Source: Sinorhizobium americanum
Lineage (GTDB): Bacteria > Pseudomonadota > Alphaproteobacteria > Rhizobiales > Rhizobiaceae
Direction: 5' to 3'
DNA: 64,000 bases
NCBI RefSeq assembly: GCF_001651855.1
Contig: NZ_LNQC01000037.1
Span: forward strand, 1-64,000
Shown here: positions 34,201 to 44,311 of the stretch, in pieces
How the letters are laid out: each line of letters opens with the position of its first letter
Position numbering within the stretch: position 1 is the stretch's first letter
Notes under the pieces: generated by a model
The model's input: only the letters and a program-made list of their open reading frames with translations
Database searches by the model: none
Told to the model about the DNA's origin: nothing
Program-made: the position numbers and the translations under genes

Positions 34201-35097
34201 TTCAAACGCATCTGACAGCGCCCGGCCAGCGGCATCGACGTCTGCAAACCGCTTTGCGATGGCTACAACCGCCGCCTCACTGTCTGCCGCGCCCGTCGCA
34301 AAGGCGATACGCTGCGTTTCAGAGGGTTTCAGAAGAACTCTCCTGCGCAGGCTGAAGATTGGGTCGAGCACGGGACCCGTCGTGGCTGACAGGCTCTTTC
34401 CACGTACGAGTGCGCTGGGGTTCGATGGCGTCCGTCCGCGGCCAAGAAACCTGCGGCGGTCCGTCTCGTACTCGACCGCAGGCTGGTCATCCGCGCTCGC
34501 TGCGGAAACGTGCACCGCCCAGATCGGCTTCTCCGATGCGCTGCGTGGCCGGCGCCGGGCGAACAATGCGGAAGTTTCTTCGTCGAACCACGTTTCGACG
34601 AAGAGCTTGGCAAAGGCCGGATGCGCACTGTCGGCGCGTCGGCCATTCAGGCAGACTTCAGCATAGCTCGTCAGGTCAAGTTCTTTCGCCGTCGTGCCCC
34701 TGTTGAACAGCCGGAGCAGACGCACCTCGGCATCGCAATCCGTTGCGACGCAGACCTCCCACCAAATGTCGATGTCCCCGGCCGAACAGCGAAACTCCGC
34801 GCGGTCGCCGCGAAAGCTGCGCTCGTAAATGGCATCCGCCCGACAGATCGGCTGCCGGCCGATTGTCCACACCTTCTCGTCTTCAAGGTCACGGATGTAG
34901 CAGAACTGGCCCCAACAATCTCGCGTGGCATCCTCCCGCCAACGGGTGACATCGAGGCCGCACCAGGATGCGAATCCGGCACCGGACTCCGTAAGGAGCA
35001 GGCTGTATCGGCCGTTCGAAAGCAAGGCCGTGTCGGGGCGCGACCCCACCGGATGCGCCGCAGCGACGTCTTCTTTCCTGTCAATCGATCGGACCAT
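31231..35097 (-). CDS. GH94 protein resembling the C-terminus of NdvB
   Basis: A 1288-residue protein with the order of the C-terminal half of cyclic beta-1,2-glucan synthase: a first beta-sandwich (SNGRYSLLLTESGAGFASW, then DVTRWREDATRDCWGQF), a helical linker, a second beta-sandwich (NREFGCLTSESGLGYSWAGN), and an (alpha/alpha)6 catalytic domain with FRDQLQDVAAL and GTGDWNDGMNKVG near residue 973, whose Asp is the GH94 general acid. The GT84 synthase domain and membrane helices of NdvB are absent. A 1,2-beta-oligoglucan phosphorylase activity, releasing glucose 1-phosphate, is the best guess. GAGG precedes the ATG. Confidence 0.83.
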   Translation of the reverse strand: MVRSIDRKEDVAAAHPVGSRPDTALLSNGRYSLLLTESGAGFASWCGLDVTRWREDATRDCWGQFCYIRDLEDEKVWTIGRQPICRADAIYERSFRGDRAEFRCSAGDIDIWWEVCVATDCDAEVRLLRLFNRGTTAKELDLTSYAEVCLNGRRADSAHPAFAKLFVETWFDEETSALFARRRPRSASEKPIWAVHVSAASADDQPAVEYETDRRRFLGRGRTPSNPSALVRGKSLSATTGPVLDPIFSLRRRVLLKPSETQRIAFATGAADSEAAVVAIAKRFADVDAAGRALSDAFETYATELASSKLSPETVDVCNQLAGSLAFFDSDLRDSDALRQEPLSTGNLWSVGISGDLPIMLLRIDQTHATSLVEHVIDAHAFITSRGLPFDLALLDVSGAIETMQLSDKAKGQMEGAPCGPGGVHLLSPSAISSASADAIAAAARVVLCCSRGSLADQLKSTAKLSPLKHTEMNFRDAAEKQSGAARTDLLFWNGRGGFTRDGREYVVATGGGAETPTPWCNVIANREFGCLTSESGLGYSWAGNSQLNRLTPWSNDPVSDSPSEIIYLRDERTGEVWAPTRLPLGQASTSTVRHGQGYSRYEGVGRLLHHEMTVHVPVSEPIKIVRLAIRNDGTETRNLAVTYYVEWVLGTLRENASGRVACEFDTDTGAVIARNLWESDFSGKLAFAASSAPLRSFTCDRREFLGRNGSVFQPVGLAGSKLSGSAGSLIDPCAALVVETSVAPAESVEIVFVLGQADSLDEVRRLVREYAAPESARNSLATVSRQWDQLLSSVTVRTPATAFDLMMNRWLLYQVLCCRVWARTGFYQSGGAYGFRDQLQDVAALVHCAPDEARAHILRAAERQFTEGDVQHWWHPPSGVGVRTRMTDDLYFLPYVVQHYVSVTGDYELLSEPVPFITSPVLADDQEESFGAPQVSEESGTLYDHCCRALDWGFRLGSHGLPLMGTGDWNDGMNKVGAGGKGESVWNGWFFLTVLKAFATIASAMGDEGRAAWCRERAEALRTSLEAEAWDGSWYRRAYFDDGTPLGSCLNDECQIDAIPQAWAVISGAADPERASQAMRAVWKQLVRPEDKLIQLFDPPFDKGALQPGYIKGYVPGIRENGGQYTHAAAWVVWATALLGDGDRAFELWSMLNPINHALSPEDTERYMVEPYVVSADVYGAFPHTGRGGWTWYTGSAGWLYRVGLEAILGIRREGDHLFIEPCIPSQWPGYEVDFRLGAATYHIEVTRDPEAGGGRRSLAVDGEDLAGRSIPLVDDGRNHEVRLVVG

Positions 35098-35140
35098 CAG
35101 ACCGATCCCTCAATCGATGCGGACAGAGCTCCTGTCGCAG

Positions 35141-37603
35141 CTAGGCATTGTCGCCTTCCGTGGATGTCGCTCCCCGCACCTGCTCCGTGCTCTTGACGCC
35201 CCACGTCCATCCGCTGATCGATGGCATGTCGTCGCCATGTTTCTCGATGTATTCCCGGTGCTCTATCAGCTTTGCCTGAATGGCCTGCTTGAAGTAGGCA
35301 GCCCGTGCACCGAGCTGCGGCAGCCGATCGATGACGTCGCTGACGAGATGGAAACGATCGAGCTCGTTCAGGACAACCATGTCGAACGGAGTCGTCGTCG
35401 TGCCTTCTTCCTTGTAACCGCGCACGTGAAGGTTGGCGTGGTTTGTCCGGCGATAGGTCAGGCGATGGATCAGCCACGGATAGCCATGGAAGGCGAAGAT
35501 GATCGGCTTGTCCCTCGTGAAGAAGCCATCGAAATCGCGGTCCGAAAGCCCGTGAGGATGCTCCTCTGCCGGCTGAAGTTTCATCAGGTTGACGACATTG
35601 ACGACCCGGACCTTCACCTCCGGAAGGTGCTCGCGCAGCAACTGCACCGCCGCCAACGTCTCGAGCGTCGGAACGTCGCCGCAGCAGGCCATGACCACAT
35701 CGGGTTCGCCGTCCCTGTCGTTGCTCGCCCAATCCCATATGCTGAGGCCCATGCTGCAATGGCGCACGGCTTGCTCCATCGTCAGCCATTGCGGCCCGGG
35801 CTGTTTGCCAGCGACGACGACGTTGATGTAGTCGCGGCTGCGCAGGCAGTGATCGGTCACCGAAAGGAGCGTGTTGGCGTCCGCCGGCAGGTAGACGCGG
35901 ATCACGTCCGCCTTCTTGTTTACGACATGGTCGATGAAGCCGGGGTCCTGATGGCTGAATCCATTGTGGTCCTGCCGCCAGACATGGGAACTGAGGAAAT
36001 AGTTCAGCGATGCGACCGGCCTGCGCCAAGGTATCTCGTTGCACACCTTCAGCCACTTGGCGTGCTGGTTGAACATCGAATCTATGATGTGGATGAAGGC
36101 TTCATAGCAGGAGAAGAACCCATGGCGGCCCGTTAACAGGTAGCCCTCGAGCCAGCCCTGGCACTGGTGCTCGCTAAGAACCTCCATGACGCGGCCATCC
36201 GGCGAGAGATGGTCGTCCTCCGGACGGATCTCGGCCATGTAGCAGCGGTCGGTGACCTCGAGCACGTCCTGCCAGCGGTTGGAGTTGTTTTCGTCGGGGC
36301 TGAACAGGCGGAAGTTCTGGCTGTCCATATTGAGCTTCATCACGTCCCGCAGGAACTTGCCCATGAGGCGGGCAGCCTCCACCGTCGTCGCTCCGGGACG
36401 CGGTACCTCCACCGCATAGTCCCTGAAGGCCGGCATCTTGAGGTCGCGCAACAGCAGCCCGCCATTGGCATGCGGGTTGTCGCTCATCCGGCGACGGCCG
36501 GTCGGTGCCAGTGCGGCCAACTCCGGCACTAGGCGGCCTTCGTCGTTGAAAAGCTCCTCCGGACGGTAGCTTTTCATCCATTGCTCGAGGATGTGGATGT
36601 GCTCGGGCTTGTCCATTTCACCCATCGGCACCTGGTGCGATCGCCAGTAGTCCTCGCATTTCTTGCCGTCGATCTCTGGGGGACACGTCCAGCCCTTGGG
36701 CGTCCGGAAAACAATCATCGGCCAGGCTGGGCGTTTGAGATTGCCGCCGGTGCGGGCACTGTCCCAGATCTCGCGAATTTCGGCGACCGCCGTGTCGAGT
36801 ACGCCGGCCAGTTGCTGATGAACGCTCCCCGGCTCGTCCCCTTCCACGAAATAGGGTTTGTAGCCCATTCCCTCGAAAAATTTCCTGAGCTCTTCGTGGG
36901 GAATGCGGGCGAGGAAACATGGATTGGCGATCTTGTATCCATTGAGATGCAGGATCGGCAGGACGCAGCCGTCGCGGGCGGGATTCAGGAACTTGTTGCC
37001 TTGCCAACCGGTCGCGAGGGGCCCCGTCTCGGCTTCGCCGTCGCCAACGACGCAAGCAACGATGAGATCGGGGTTGTCGAATGCCGCCCCATAGGCGTGG
37101 CTAAGGGCATATCCGAGCTCGCCACCCTCATGGATGCTACCGGGAGTTTCGGGAGCGACATGGCTCGGAATGCCGCCGGGAAAGCTGAACTGCTTAAAAA
37201 GCCGCTGCATTCCCTCGGTGTCCTGGCCAATGTTCGGATAGAATTCGCTGTACGTCCCCTCCAGATAGGCATGCGCCACCAACGATGGCCCGCCGTGCCC
37301 CGGACCGATGATGTAGATCATGTTGAGGTCGTCGCGCTTGATGATCCGGTTGAGGTGCACGTAGAGCATGTTGAGGCCCGGCGACGTTCCCCAGTGGCCG
37401 AGCAGACGCGGCTTTATGTGCTCCCGTTTCAACGGCTCTTTGAGCAGGGGATTGTCGAGCAGGTAGATCTGGCCGACCGAAAGGTAGTTAGATGCCCGCC
37501 AGTAGCCGTCGATCAGGCGGAGTTCCTCTGACGACAGCGAGGTCGCTGCATGTGACTTGCCTGATGTCGTCTCGTTCATCGCTGCCGTTTCAAGCGAAGC
37601 CAT
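35141..37603 (-). CDS. xfp: Phosphoketolase (xylulose 5-phosphate/fructose 6-phosphate)
   Basis: An 820-residue thiamine-diphosphate enzyme that cleaves xylulose 5-phosphate or fructose 6-phosphate with phosphate to give acetyl-phosphate. The N-terminal block has [20 protein letters not shown] and GHWGTSPG; the ThDP motif is [40 protein letters not shown] and [10 protein letters not shown] are family hallmarks. Length is typical. The ATG at 37603 has GGGAGG; the frame upstream is open but lacks a site. The pta-ackA pair that would use its product is in the divergent string at 42150. Confidence 0.95.
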   Translation of the reverse strand: MASLETAAMNETTSGKSHAATSLSSEELRLIDGYWRASNYLSVGQIYLLDNPLLKEPLKREHIKPRLLGHWGTSPGLNMLYVHLNRIIKRDDLNMIYIIGPGHGGPSLVAHAYLEGTYSEFYPNIGQDTEGMQRLFKQFSFPGGIPSHVAPETPGSIHEGGELGYALSHAYGAAFDNPDLIVACVVGDGEAETGPLATGWQGNKFLNPARDGCVLPILHLNGYKIANPCFLARIPHEELRKFFEGMGYKPYFVEGDEPGSVHQQLAGVLDTAVAEIREIWDSARTGGNLKRPAWPMIVFRTPKGWTCPPEIDGKKCEDYWRSHQVPMGEMDKPEHIHILEQWMKSYRPEELFNDEGRLVPELAALAPTGRRRMSDNPHANGGLLLRDLKMPAFRDYAVEVPRPGATTVEAARLMGKFLRDVMKLNMDSQNFRLFSPDENNSNRWQDVLEVTDRCYMAEIRPEDDHLSPDGRVMEVLSEHQCQGWLEGYLLTGRHGFFSCYEAFIHIIDSMFNQHAKWLKVCNEIPWRRPVASLNYFLSSHVWRQDHNGFSHQDPGFIDHVVNKKADVIRVYLPADANTLLSVTDHCLRSRDYINVVVAGKQPGPQWLTMEQAVRHCSMGLSIWDWASNDRDGEPDVVMACCGDVPTLETLAAVQLLREHLPEVKVRVVNVVNLMKLQPAEEHPHGLSDRDFDGFFTRDKPIIFAFHGYPWLIHRLTYRRTNHANLHVRGYKEEGTTTTPFDMVVLNELDRFHLVSDVIDRLPQLGARAAYFKQAIQAKLIEHREYIEKHGDDMPSISGWTWGVKSTEQVRGATSTEGDNA

Positions 37604-37661
37604 CTGAACCTCCCGATCACAATGACATTCCTGAACTCTTTCCGGCTTGCCGTGATGCAAG

Positions 37662-38690
37662 CTACTGCAGTCGCATGACTATGCGGCCGTCGATCTTGCC
37701 CGCCTCCATGCGATGGAAGATGTCGTTGATGCTCTCCAGGCTTTCCCAGGAGAAATGAGGCGTCACCTTGCCCTCGGCCGCGAAGATGAGTGATTCTTCC
37801 AGGTCCTGGCGGGTGCCCACGATCGATCCACGCACGGTTATGCGCTTCAGGACTGTTTCGAACACGGGCAGGGAAACCATTCCGGGGGGAAGGCCGACAA
37901 GGACCATCGTGCCCTTCGACCGCATGAACCCGAAGGCCTGTTCCATCGCGGCGGGAGAGACCGCTGTCACCAGCGCTCCATGAACGCCGCCGTTCGTGGC
38001 CTTTGCCACTTGCTCAATGGCATCGTCTGCCTTGCCGTTGACCGTGATGTCGGCGCCGAGTTGCCTCGCCAGTGCCAGCTTGTCCTCGAATATGTCGGCG
38101 GCGACGACGTGCATGCCCATTGCCTTGGCATATTGCACCGCCATGTGGCCCAGACCGCCGACACCCGAAATGGCCACCCATTCACCCGGACGGACTTCCG
38201 TTTCCTTCAGCCCTTTGTAAACGGTCACCCCCGCACAAAGAACGGGGGCAGCGGCTCCGAACTCCAATCCAGCCGGAAGGTTGCCGACGAAGTCGGGATC
38301 CGCCAACCCGAATTCCGCGAAAGTGCCATTCACCGAGTATCCGGTGTTCGACTGCGACGCGCACAACGTTTCCCATCCGGTCCGGCAATAGGGACAATAG
38401 CCGCAGGCACTGTGGAGCCAGGGCACTCCAACCCTGTCGCCTTCCTTCACTCTTTTGACGCCCGCGCCCACTGCGGAGACGAAGCCGACGCCCTCATGTC
38501 CCGGAATGAAGGGCGGGCTCGGCTTGACGGGCCAATCGCCGTTCGCCGCGTGCAGGTCGGTGTGACACACGCCGGTCGCTTCATATTTCACGAGTATCTG
38601 CCCCGAACGAGGAGTTGGAACCTCCATGTCCTCGATGGTGAGCGGGGTGCGGAACTGCCGAACGACAGCCGCCTTCATCATCTGTGCCAT
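37662..38690 (-). CDS. Zinc-dependent alcohol dehydrogenase (AdhP type)
   Basis: A 342-residue medium-chain dehydrogenase. Catalytic zinc ligands are in GVCHTDLH and GHEGVG; the structural zinc is held by [15 protein letters not shown]; the NAD-binding loop is [17 protein letters not shown]. These and the length match the AdhP/AdhA group that interconverts ethanol and acetaldehyde. The start at 38690 is well spaced from AAGGGGA, while an ATG 6 bases earlier would be too close. It lies 58 bases before xfp and may handle acetaldehyde from the EutBC enzyme or fermentative flux. Confidence 0.9.
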   Translation of the reverse strand: MAQMMKAAVVRQFRTPLTIEDMEVPTPRSGQILVKYEATGVCHTDLHAANGDWPVKPSPPFIPGHEGVGFVSAVGAGVKRVKEGDRVGVPWLHSACGYCPYCRTGWETLCASQSNTGYSVNGTFAEFGLADPDFVGNLPAGLEFGAAAPVLCAGVTVYKGLKETEVRPGEWVAISGVGGLGHMAVQYAKAMGMHVVAADIFEDKLALARQLGADITVNGKADDAIEQVAKATNGGVHGALVTAVSPAAMEQAFGFMRSKGTMVLVGLPPGMVSLPVFETVLKRITVRGSIVGTRQDLEESLIFAAEGKVTPHFSWESLESINDIFHRMEAGKIDGRIVMRLQ

Positions 38691-38758
38691 GTCCATTCCC
38701 CTTCATCTCGTATGATTTCAGAGACGCTTCTCGGGGTCGGTATGATCAGGCGGGCGAG

Positions 38759-39430
38759 CTATTGGGTATAAGGATCCGGGAAATGCTCTACCACGCCCCG
38801 AACGCCGTGAACGCTCTCCGCCAGGACGTGTGCGGCCTTCCGGCAAGCGGCTGGCTCGACCTCGCCCCAAAAGTGCACGATCCCCTCGGTCACCGTGACC
38901 GTCACATCCAATCCTTCCAGGCCGGTGTTCTCGCCGAGGCGAACAAGGATGCTGCGTCGAATGGCGTCATCGCCGGCTGCTGTTTCGTCCTGCTTTGCCG
39001 CAAAAATCGCCTCCAACAGGTCGGCGCGGCTGACGATGCCGACCAGTTCTCCATTCCGCATGACGGGGATGCGCTTGATGGCGCGTTCCTGCATGAGCCT
39101 TGCGACACGCGCAAGGGGCGCATCTTCGTTGATGGTAACGGGATCGGCTGTCATGACGTCGCCGACTCTCCACGAGCACCGCCTCACAAAGGCGTTGGCT
39201 CTGTCCTCGGGGGCAAGGCTTATGTCGGCCATCAAGGCGGATGCTTCACTGCAGAGTTCCGTCCGGCGGATCAGGTCGCCTTCGCTGATGACGCCGAGCA
39301 AGTGCCCTTCGTCGTCAACGACGGGAATGCCGCTAACGTGATGCTCGAACATCAGCTTGGCTGCCTGTCTGACGCTGTTGTCAGGCGACAGTTTGACGAC
39401 CTTTGTCGTCATCACATCCTTGACAAGCAT
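38759..39430 (-). CDS. CBS-pair and BON-domain protein
   Basis: A 223-residue cytosolic regulator-like protein. Two CBS motifs form a Bateman module (VKDVMTTKVVKLSPDNSVRQ with GIPVVDDEGHLLGVIS; VGDVMTADPVTINEDAPLAR with RIPVMRNGELVGIVS), which in this family binds adenosine nucleotides. Residues from about 165 form a BON domain (VTVTEGIVHFWGEVEP, then VRGVVEHF). A TTG at 39439 is one base from GGAG, so the ATG at 39430 is more likely. It is the first gene of the leftward string and could sense energy state for the enzymes that follow. Confidence 0.87.
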   Translation of the reverse strand: MLVKDVMTTKVVKLSPDNSVRQAAKLMFEHHVSGIPVVDDEGHLLGVISEGDLIRRTELCSEASALMADISLAPEDRANAFVRRCSWRVGDVMTADPVTINEDAPLARVARLMQERAIKRIPVMRNGELVGIVSRADLLEAIFAAKQDETAAGDDAIRRSILVRLGENTGLEGLDVTVTVTEGIVHFWGEVEPAACRKAAHVLAESVHGVRGVVEHFPDPYTQ

Positions 39431-39928
39431 ATCGATCAAACTCCGGTAAGGGCCCCTGTTCTCATCAGCGAACCCTTTAAGTTACATCTGCCTCCGGCCA
39501 GCCCAGCGCCGATATCAAGCGTGGCTCATCAAGAGTCGCCGCCCGACGGCGAATCCTCCCCATCGACAAGCCGGCATGAAGCAAGGCTCTGCGGAAAAAT
39601 GCTTCTCGCCGACTTGGTCGAACGAAACGATAAGCCAAAAAGAACCGGCCGGCATTGACTGCAATCAATATGACCTACGTGCTCGGCGACTCGAGCCGGT
39701 TTTCACGGAGCCGATGTCGTCAATATACACATGTCGCCACCCGCCTCTCGGCAGCGTCGCCCAGCGGATGCCAAAGTGTAATGCTGCAGTGCGGCCCATC
39801 GCACTCAGCGGCCACGGAAGCGCTCGGTTCACCTGGATTTGACAGAGATCAATGCCCGAAAGGCAGTGTTGCTGTATGTGCGTTCAGAGACTGGGACCGC
39901 CCTCCGTTCAAGCCGAGGAGTAGACCGA
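39431..39928. promoter_or_regulatory. Divergent control region with FixK/FNR-type box
   Basis: Non-coding, about 500 bases. The site TTGAC-TGCA-ATCAA at 39655-39668 fits TTGA-N6-TCAA perfectly, the FixK/FNR/anaerobox pattern. It lies 225 bases from the CBS-BON start and 261 from the DUF3141 start, so it could serve either or both strings. No other such site was found near the genes of either string. Precise -10 and -35 elements are not clear to me. Confidence 0.7.
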
Positions 39929-42127
39929 ATGGCTCAGCCGCCCATCCCGTCATTCGCAGACGCATTCGCCTATTCGTTCGATGCCTGGCAGCGTTCCATC
40001 CTGTTTCTCGACGTCATGCGCCAGCGTGGTGAACAGTACGAGGAACACGCTGCGCAAACCGCTCCGCACGTGCTGAACTACGACCCGGAACTTGTCGTCG
40101 ACGGACGGAAGCTCGAAAGGCCGGTCAACTACGCGCTCGTCCGGATAGTCCCGCCCGAAGGCATCGTTGTCGACACACTGAAACGACCGTTCGTCGTCGT
40201 CGACCCGCGCGCCGGCCACGGGCCCGGCATCGGCGGGTTCAAGGCCGACAGCGAGATCGGCGTGGCGATGAAGGCCGGCCACCCCTGCTATTTCATCGGC
40301 TTCCTTCCCGAACCGGTCCCCGGCCAGACGATCGAGGACATCGCCCGCGCCGAAGCGGTTTTCCTCGAGACGGTCATTGCCCGCCATCCGGACGCCGACG
40401 GCAAGCCTTGCGTGATCGGCAACTGCCAGGCCGGCTGGGCGGTGATGATACTCGCATCCCTGCGCCCGGAACTGTTCGGTCCGATCATCATTGCGGGTAC
40501 GCCGCTTTCCTATTGGGCCGGCGTCAGGGGGCAGTATCCGATGCGCTATTCGGGTGGTCTGCTCGGCGGCAGTTGGCTGACGGCGCTCACCGGCGATCTC
40601 GGCGGCGGCCTGTTCGACGGCGCCTGGCTCGTCCAGAATTTCGAGAACCAGAATCCCGCCAATACCCTCTGGAGCAAGCAGTACAATCTCTACTCGAAAA
40701 TAGACACGGAGCCCGAGCGCTACCTCGGCTTCGAGCGTTGGTGGGGTGGCCATGTGACGCTGAATGCCGAGGAGATGCAGTTCATCGTCGATGAACTCTT
40801 CGTCGGCAACAAGCTCGCCGCGGGCGAAATCCGCACCTCCGACGGCACCGCCATCGACTTGCGCAACATCCGCTCGCCGATCGTCGTCTTCTGCTCGAAG
40901 GGCGACAACATCACGCCGCCACAGCAGGCGCTCGATTGGATCCTCGATCTTTACGACAGCGTCGACGAGATCCGCGCCTACGGCCAGACGATCGTCTACG
41001 CCGTGCACGACAAGATCGGCCACCTCGGCATCTTCGTCTCAGCCGGGATCGCCCGGAAAGAACACGACGAGTTCGCGTCCAACATCGATCTGATCGACGT
41101 GCTGCCGCCCGGCCTCTACGAGGCGGTGCTTGAGCCTGCAAGCGAGGTCGTGGAGGGCCGGGCCTTGGTTGCCGGCGAGTGGGTGATGCGTTGCGAAGCG
41201 CGTACGCTGGACGATATCCGCGCCCTCGGTGGAAACGATATCGATGATGAACACCGCTTTGCCGCGGCGGCGAAGTTCTCGGAGGTCAACCTCGCCCTCT
41301 ACCGAACCTTCCTGCAGCCCGCCGTCAGAGCCATGGTCACGCCGGCCTTTGCCGAAGCGATGCGCCGCGTGCATCCGCTCCGCCTGCAATACGAGCTTTT
41401 CGGGCCGAGCAATCCCTTCATGGCCTGGATCCAGGCTGCCGCGGAGCATGTCCGCTTAGACCGCAAGCCGGTAGCCGCCGAGAACCCGTTCCTCGCTCTT
41501 CAGGAAAACATGTCGCAACAGATCGTCAACGGACTTGAGGCTTGGCGACGGACGGTAGAGCAACTCTCGGAGGAGACCTTCCGCGCTGTCTACGGCGCGC
41601 CAGTGCTGCAGACCGCGCTCGGCATCGACAGCAAGACCGATCGCCCGTGCCGACCGGCGAAAAGCCATCTGCACCAGGAACTTGTCAAAACCCGGATCGC
41701 TTCGCTCAGAGCCGAGATCGCCGAGGGCGGGCTGCGCGAGGCCCTTGCCAGGGCCCTGCTGTTCGTCGGGAAAGCGCGCGGCGGCGCCGACGAGCGCGGC
41801 TTCGAGGCAATCCGCCGGTTGCGCCGCGCCCACCCGACGGCGAGCCAGTTGACGCTTCCGCAGTTCAAGGCGCTGCTGCGCAAGCAATACTTCATCTTGC
41901 TGATCGACGAGGAAGCGGCACTCGCAGCGATCCCAAGACTGCTGCCGGAAGACCTCGATGAACGCCGCTCCGCCTTCAAGGTCCTGCGTGAGGTCCTGGA
42001 GGCATCCGGGGCCATTGCCGGGGCGGCAGCCGAGCGCATGCAGCGTGTCGAGACGCTCTTCGGCCTTGGCAGCGAAACGGTGCCATTCGCAACGCGCAAG
42101 AGCGCACGCGAACGGAAGACGTCCTGA
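39929..42127 (+). CDS. DUF3141 protein, PHA-synthase-like alpha/beta hydrolase
   Basis: A 732-residue protein of the DUF3141 family. The nucleophile elbow is GNCQAGW with Cys166 in place of Ser, as in polyhydroxyalkanoate synthases. The acid is likely in VFCSKGDNITPP and the His in AVHDKIGHLGIF. An N-terminal segment (IPSFADAFAYSFDAWQRSIL) and a long helical C-terminal half (430-732) flank the hydrolase core. GAGGAG precedes the ATG at 39929. It is followed by pta, ackA and fabI. Polymer synthesis from acetyl-CoA-derived units is a reasonable hypothesis, not a known activity of this family. Confidence 0.85.
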   Translation: MAQPPIPSFADAFAYSFDAWQRSILFLDVMRQRGEQYEEHAAQTAPHVLNYDPELVVDGRKLERPVNYALVRIVPPEGIVVDTLKRPFVVVDPRAGHGPGIGGFKADSEIGVAMKAGHPCYFIGFLPEPVPGQTIEDIARAEAVFLETVIARHPDADGKPCVIGNCQAGWAVMILASLRPELFGPIIIAGTPLSYWAGVRGQYPMRYSGGLLGGSWLTALTGDLGGGLFDGAWLVQNFENQNPANTLWSKQYNLYSKIDTEPERYLGFERWWGGHVTLNAEEMQFIVDELFVGNKLAAGEIRTSDGTAIDLRNIRSPIVVFCSKGDNITPPQQALDWILDLYDSVDEIRAYGQTIVYAVHDKIGHLGIFVSAGIARKEHDEFASNIDLIDVLPPGLYEAVLEPASEVVEGRALVAGEWVMRCEARTLDDIRALGGNDIDDEHRFAAAAKFSEVNLALYRTFLQPAVRAMVTPAFAEAMRRVHPLRLQYELFGPSNPFMAWIQAAAEHVRLDRKPVAAENPFLALQENMSQQIVNGLEAWRRTVEQLSEETFRAVYGAPVLQTALGIDSKTDRPCRPAKSHLHQELVKTRIASLRAEIAEGGLREALARALLFVGKARGGADERGFEAIRRLRRAHPTASQLTLPQFKALLRKQYFILLIDEEAALAAIPRLLPEDLDERRSAFKVLREVLEASGAIAGAAAERMQRVETLFGLGSETVPFATRKSARERKTS

Positions 42128-42149
42128 TCGACCTTTTGGAGGTTTCGCA

Positions 42150-43106
42150 GTGTCCGAGGTTACCGCGCTGACGGGCGAACCGTCCAAGTATGATCGCCTA
42201 ATCGCAGCCGCGCAGGCGGAAACGCCCGCGGTCACGCTCATTGTCCATCCCTGTGACGAAACCTCGCTGCGCGGGGCGCTTGAAGCGGCGGAAATAGGGC
42301 TGATCAAGCCGATACTCGTGGGGCCGAAAGCAAAGATCCGCTCCGTGGCGGCAGAGCACCGGCTCGACATCGCCGACCGGGAGATCGTCGACGCACCCCA
42401 CAGTCACGCCGCGGCGGCCAAGGCAGTCGCGCTCGTTCGCGAGGGCAAGGGCGAACTTCTGATGAAGGGCAGCCTCCATACCGACGAGCTGATGCATGCG
42501 GTCGCCGCCTCCGCCACCGGCCTCAGAACCGATCGGCGGATCAGTCACGTCTTCGTCATGGACGTCCCCGGTCATCCGGAGACGTTGTTCATCACAGACG
42601 CAGCGATCAATATCTTCCCGGACCTCGAAGCCAAGCGCGACATCGTGCAGAACGCGATCGATCTCTGGGTGACGATCGGCCTTGGCGAGCCGCGGGTCGC
42701 GATCGTTTCGGCGGTCGAGACGGTCACCGCCAAGATCCCATCGACGATCGAAGCGGCGGCGCTCTGCAAGATGGCCGATCGCGGCCAGATCACCGGCGGC
42801 CTGCTCGACGGGCCGCTCGCCTTCGACAACGCAATCGATCCGGAGGCCGCGCGCATCAAGGGCATCCGGTCGCCGGTTGCCGGCCACGCCCAGATCATCG
42901 TCGTGCCGGATCTGGAGGCCGGCAACATGCTCGCAAAGAACCTGACCTTCCTTTCGCATGCGGATGCGGCCGGCATCGTCCTCGGCGCGCGCGTACCGAT
43001 CGTGCTGACGTCGCGAGCGGATTCTATCAGAACCCGCCTTGCGTCCTGCGCCGTCGCCGCGCTTTACGCCGCCCGGCGGCGCGCGACACAAGTGGCGGCG
43101 GTCTAG
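42150..43106 (+). CDS. pta: Phosphate acetyltransferase
   Basis: A 318-residue Pta/Ptb-family enzyme that moves an acetyl group between acetyl-phosphate and CoA. Family features: PTLVGP-type strand ([12 protein letters not shown]), [34 protein letters not shown] with the active-site loop, [16 protein letters not shown], and [15 protein letters not shown]. The start is a GTG at 42150 with GGAGG 7 bases upstream. The short version without the N-terminal hydratase or DRTGG extensions is seen beside acetate kinase in rhizobia. It is 4 bases from ackA. Confidence 0.9.
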   Translation: MSEVTALTGEPSKYDRLIAAAQAETPAVTLIVHPCDETSLRGALEAAEIGLIKPILVGPKAKIRSVAAEHRLDIADREIVDAPHSHAAAAKAVALVREGKGELLMKGSLHTDELMHAVAASATGLRTDRRISHVFVMDVPGHPETLFITDAAINIFPDLEAKRDIVQNAIDLWVTIGLGEPRVAIVSAVETVTAKIPSTIEAAALCKMADRGQITGGLLDGPLAFDNAIDPEAARIKGIRSPVAGHAQIIVVPDLEAGNMLAKNLTFLSHADAAGIVLGARVPIVLTSRADSIRTRLASCAVAALYAARRRATQVAAV

Positions 43107-43110
43107 CGCC

Positions 43111-44295
43111 ATGGACGCGATCCTCGTCGTCAATGCCGGTTCATCGAGCCTGAAGTTCCAGGTCTTCAGCGTCGCCGGGGCGAGCCTGACGCGGCAGGTG
43201 CGCGGCCAGATCGGCGGCATCGGCTCGCGACCGCGCCTCTATGCCAAAGGCGCCGATGGGGCAATCCTGATTGATCAGAGCTACGCCGCGGAGGCCGTTC
43301 GCGACCTTCCGGCCGCCATCGCGTCCGCACGCGAATGGCTGCTGACGCTTGAGGGATTCGATCTATGCGCGATCGGCCATCGCGTCGTCCATGGCGGGCC
43401 CGACTACGCGCAGCCCGTGCTCATCGACGCGACAGTGCTCGACCGTCTTGCCAGCTATCAGGATCTGGCGCCACTGCACCAGCCCAACAATCTCGCGCCC
43501 ATTCGGCTTGCCATGGAGATTAACCCGGACGTGCCGCAGGTCGCCTGTTTCGATACGGCCTTCCACCGCGGCCGCCCGAAGCATGCCGATTGCTATGCCC
43601 TGCCTCGATCCTTCTATGATCAAGGCGTGCGGCGCTACGGCTTCCATGGCCTTTCTTACGAATACGTCGCCGAGCGGCTCAGCGAGATCGCGCCTGAAAT
43701 TGCGCGCGGCAAGGTCATCGTCGCGCATCTCGGCAGCGGCGCGTCGATGTGCGCGCTACGCGACGGCCGCAGCGTCGAGAGTACGATGGGTTTCACCGCG
43801 CTCGACGGATTGCCCATGGGAACACGACCGGGGCAGCTCGACCCGGGTGTCGTGCTCTACCTCATCTCGCAAGAGGGCATGAGCGCCGACGCCGTATCGG
43901 ACCTTCTCTATCACGATGCCGGCCTCAAGGGTCTTTCCGGCATCTCGAATGACATGCGCGAACTTCTGGAGAGCGACGACGAGCGCGCTTCCTTCGCCGT
44001 CGCTCATTTCGTGCACCGCTGCAGCCTCAGCGCCGGCGCGCTTGCCGCGGCGCTAGGCGGGGTCGATGCCTTCGTCTTCACGGCCGGAGTCGGCGAGAAC
44101 TCGGCGCCGATCCGCGCACGGATCGCCGAGCGTCTCGCCTGGCTCGGCGCCGAGTTCGACCCGGCGGCAAACGAGGCGGGCGCTGCGCTGATCTCGAGCG
44201 CTGCGAGCCGCGTCGCGCTTCATGTCATTCCGACCGACGAGGAACTGATGATCGCACGCCACACGCTCGCGCTGATCAGTGCCCCCAACGCCTGA
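43111..44295 (+). CDS. ackA: Acetate kinase
   Basis: A 394-residue enzyme making ATP from acetyl-phosphate (or the reverse). Signatures: [13 protein letters not shown] at residues 7-19, the catalytic region with [39 protein letters not shown] and [22 protein letters not shown], and [13 protein letters not shown] near the end. Length is as usual. The ATG at 43111 lies 4 bases after the pta stop. With xfp it can turn sugar phosphates into acetate with substrate-level ATP. Confidence 0.95.
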   Translation: MDAILVVNAGSSSLKFQVFSVAGASLTRQVRGQIGGIGSRPRLYAKGADGAILIDQSYAAEAVRDLPAAIASAREWLLTLEGFDLCAIGHRVVHGGPDYAQPVLIDATVLDRLASYQDLAPLHQPNNLAPIRLAMEINPDVPQVACFDTAFHRGRPKHADCYALPRSFYDQGVRRYGFHGLSYEYVAERLSEIAPEIARGKVIVAHLGSGASMCALRDGRSVESTMGFTALDGLPMGTRPGQLDPGVVLYLISQEGMSADAVSDLLYHDAGLKGLSGISNDMRELLESDDERASFAVAHFVHRCSLSAGALAAALGGVDAFVFTAGVGENSAPIRARIAERLAWLGAEFDPAANEAGAALISSAASRVALHVIPTDEELMIARHTLALISAPNA

Positions 44296-44311
44296 TCCCG
44301 GAGGCAAGCCG

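Noticed and set aside
35097..36056. 319-codon minus-strand frame
   Set aside because: Overlaps the end of phosphoketolase in a different frame and has the Arg/Pro-rich composition of a shadow.
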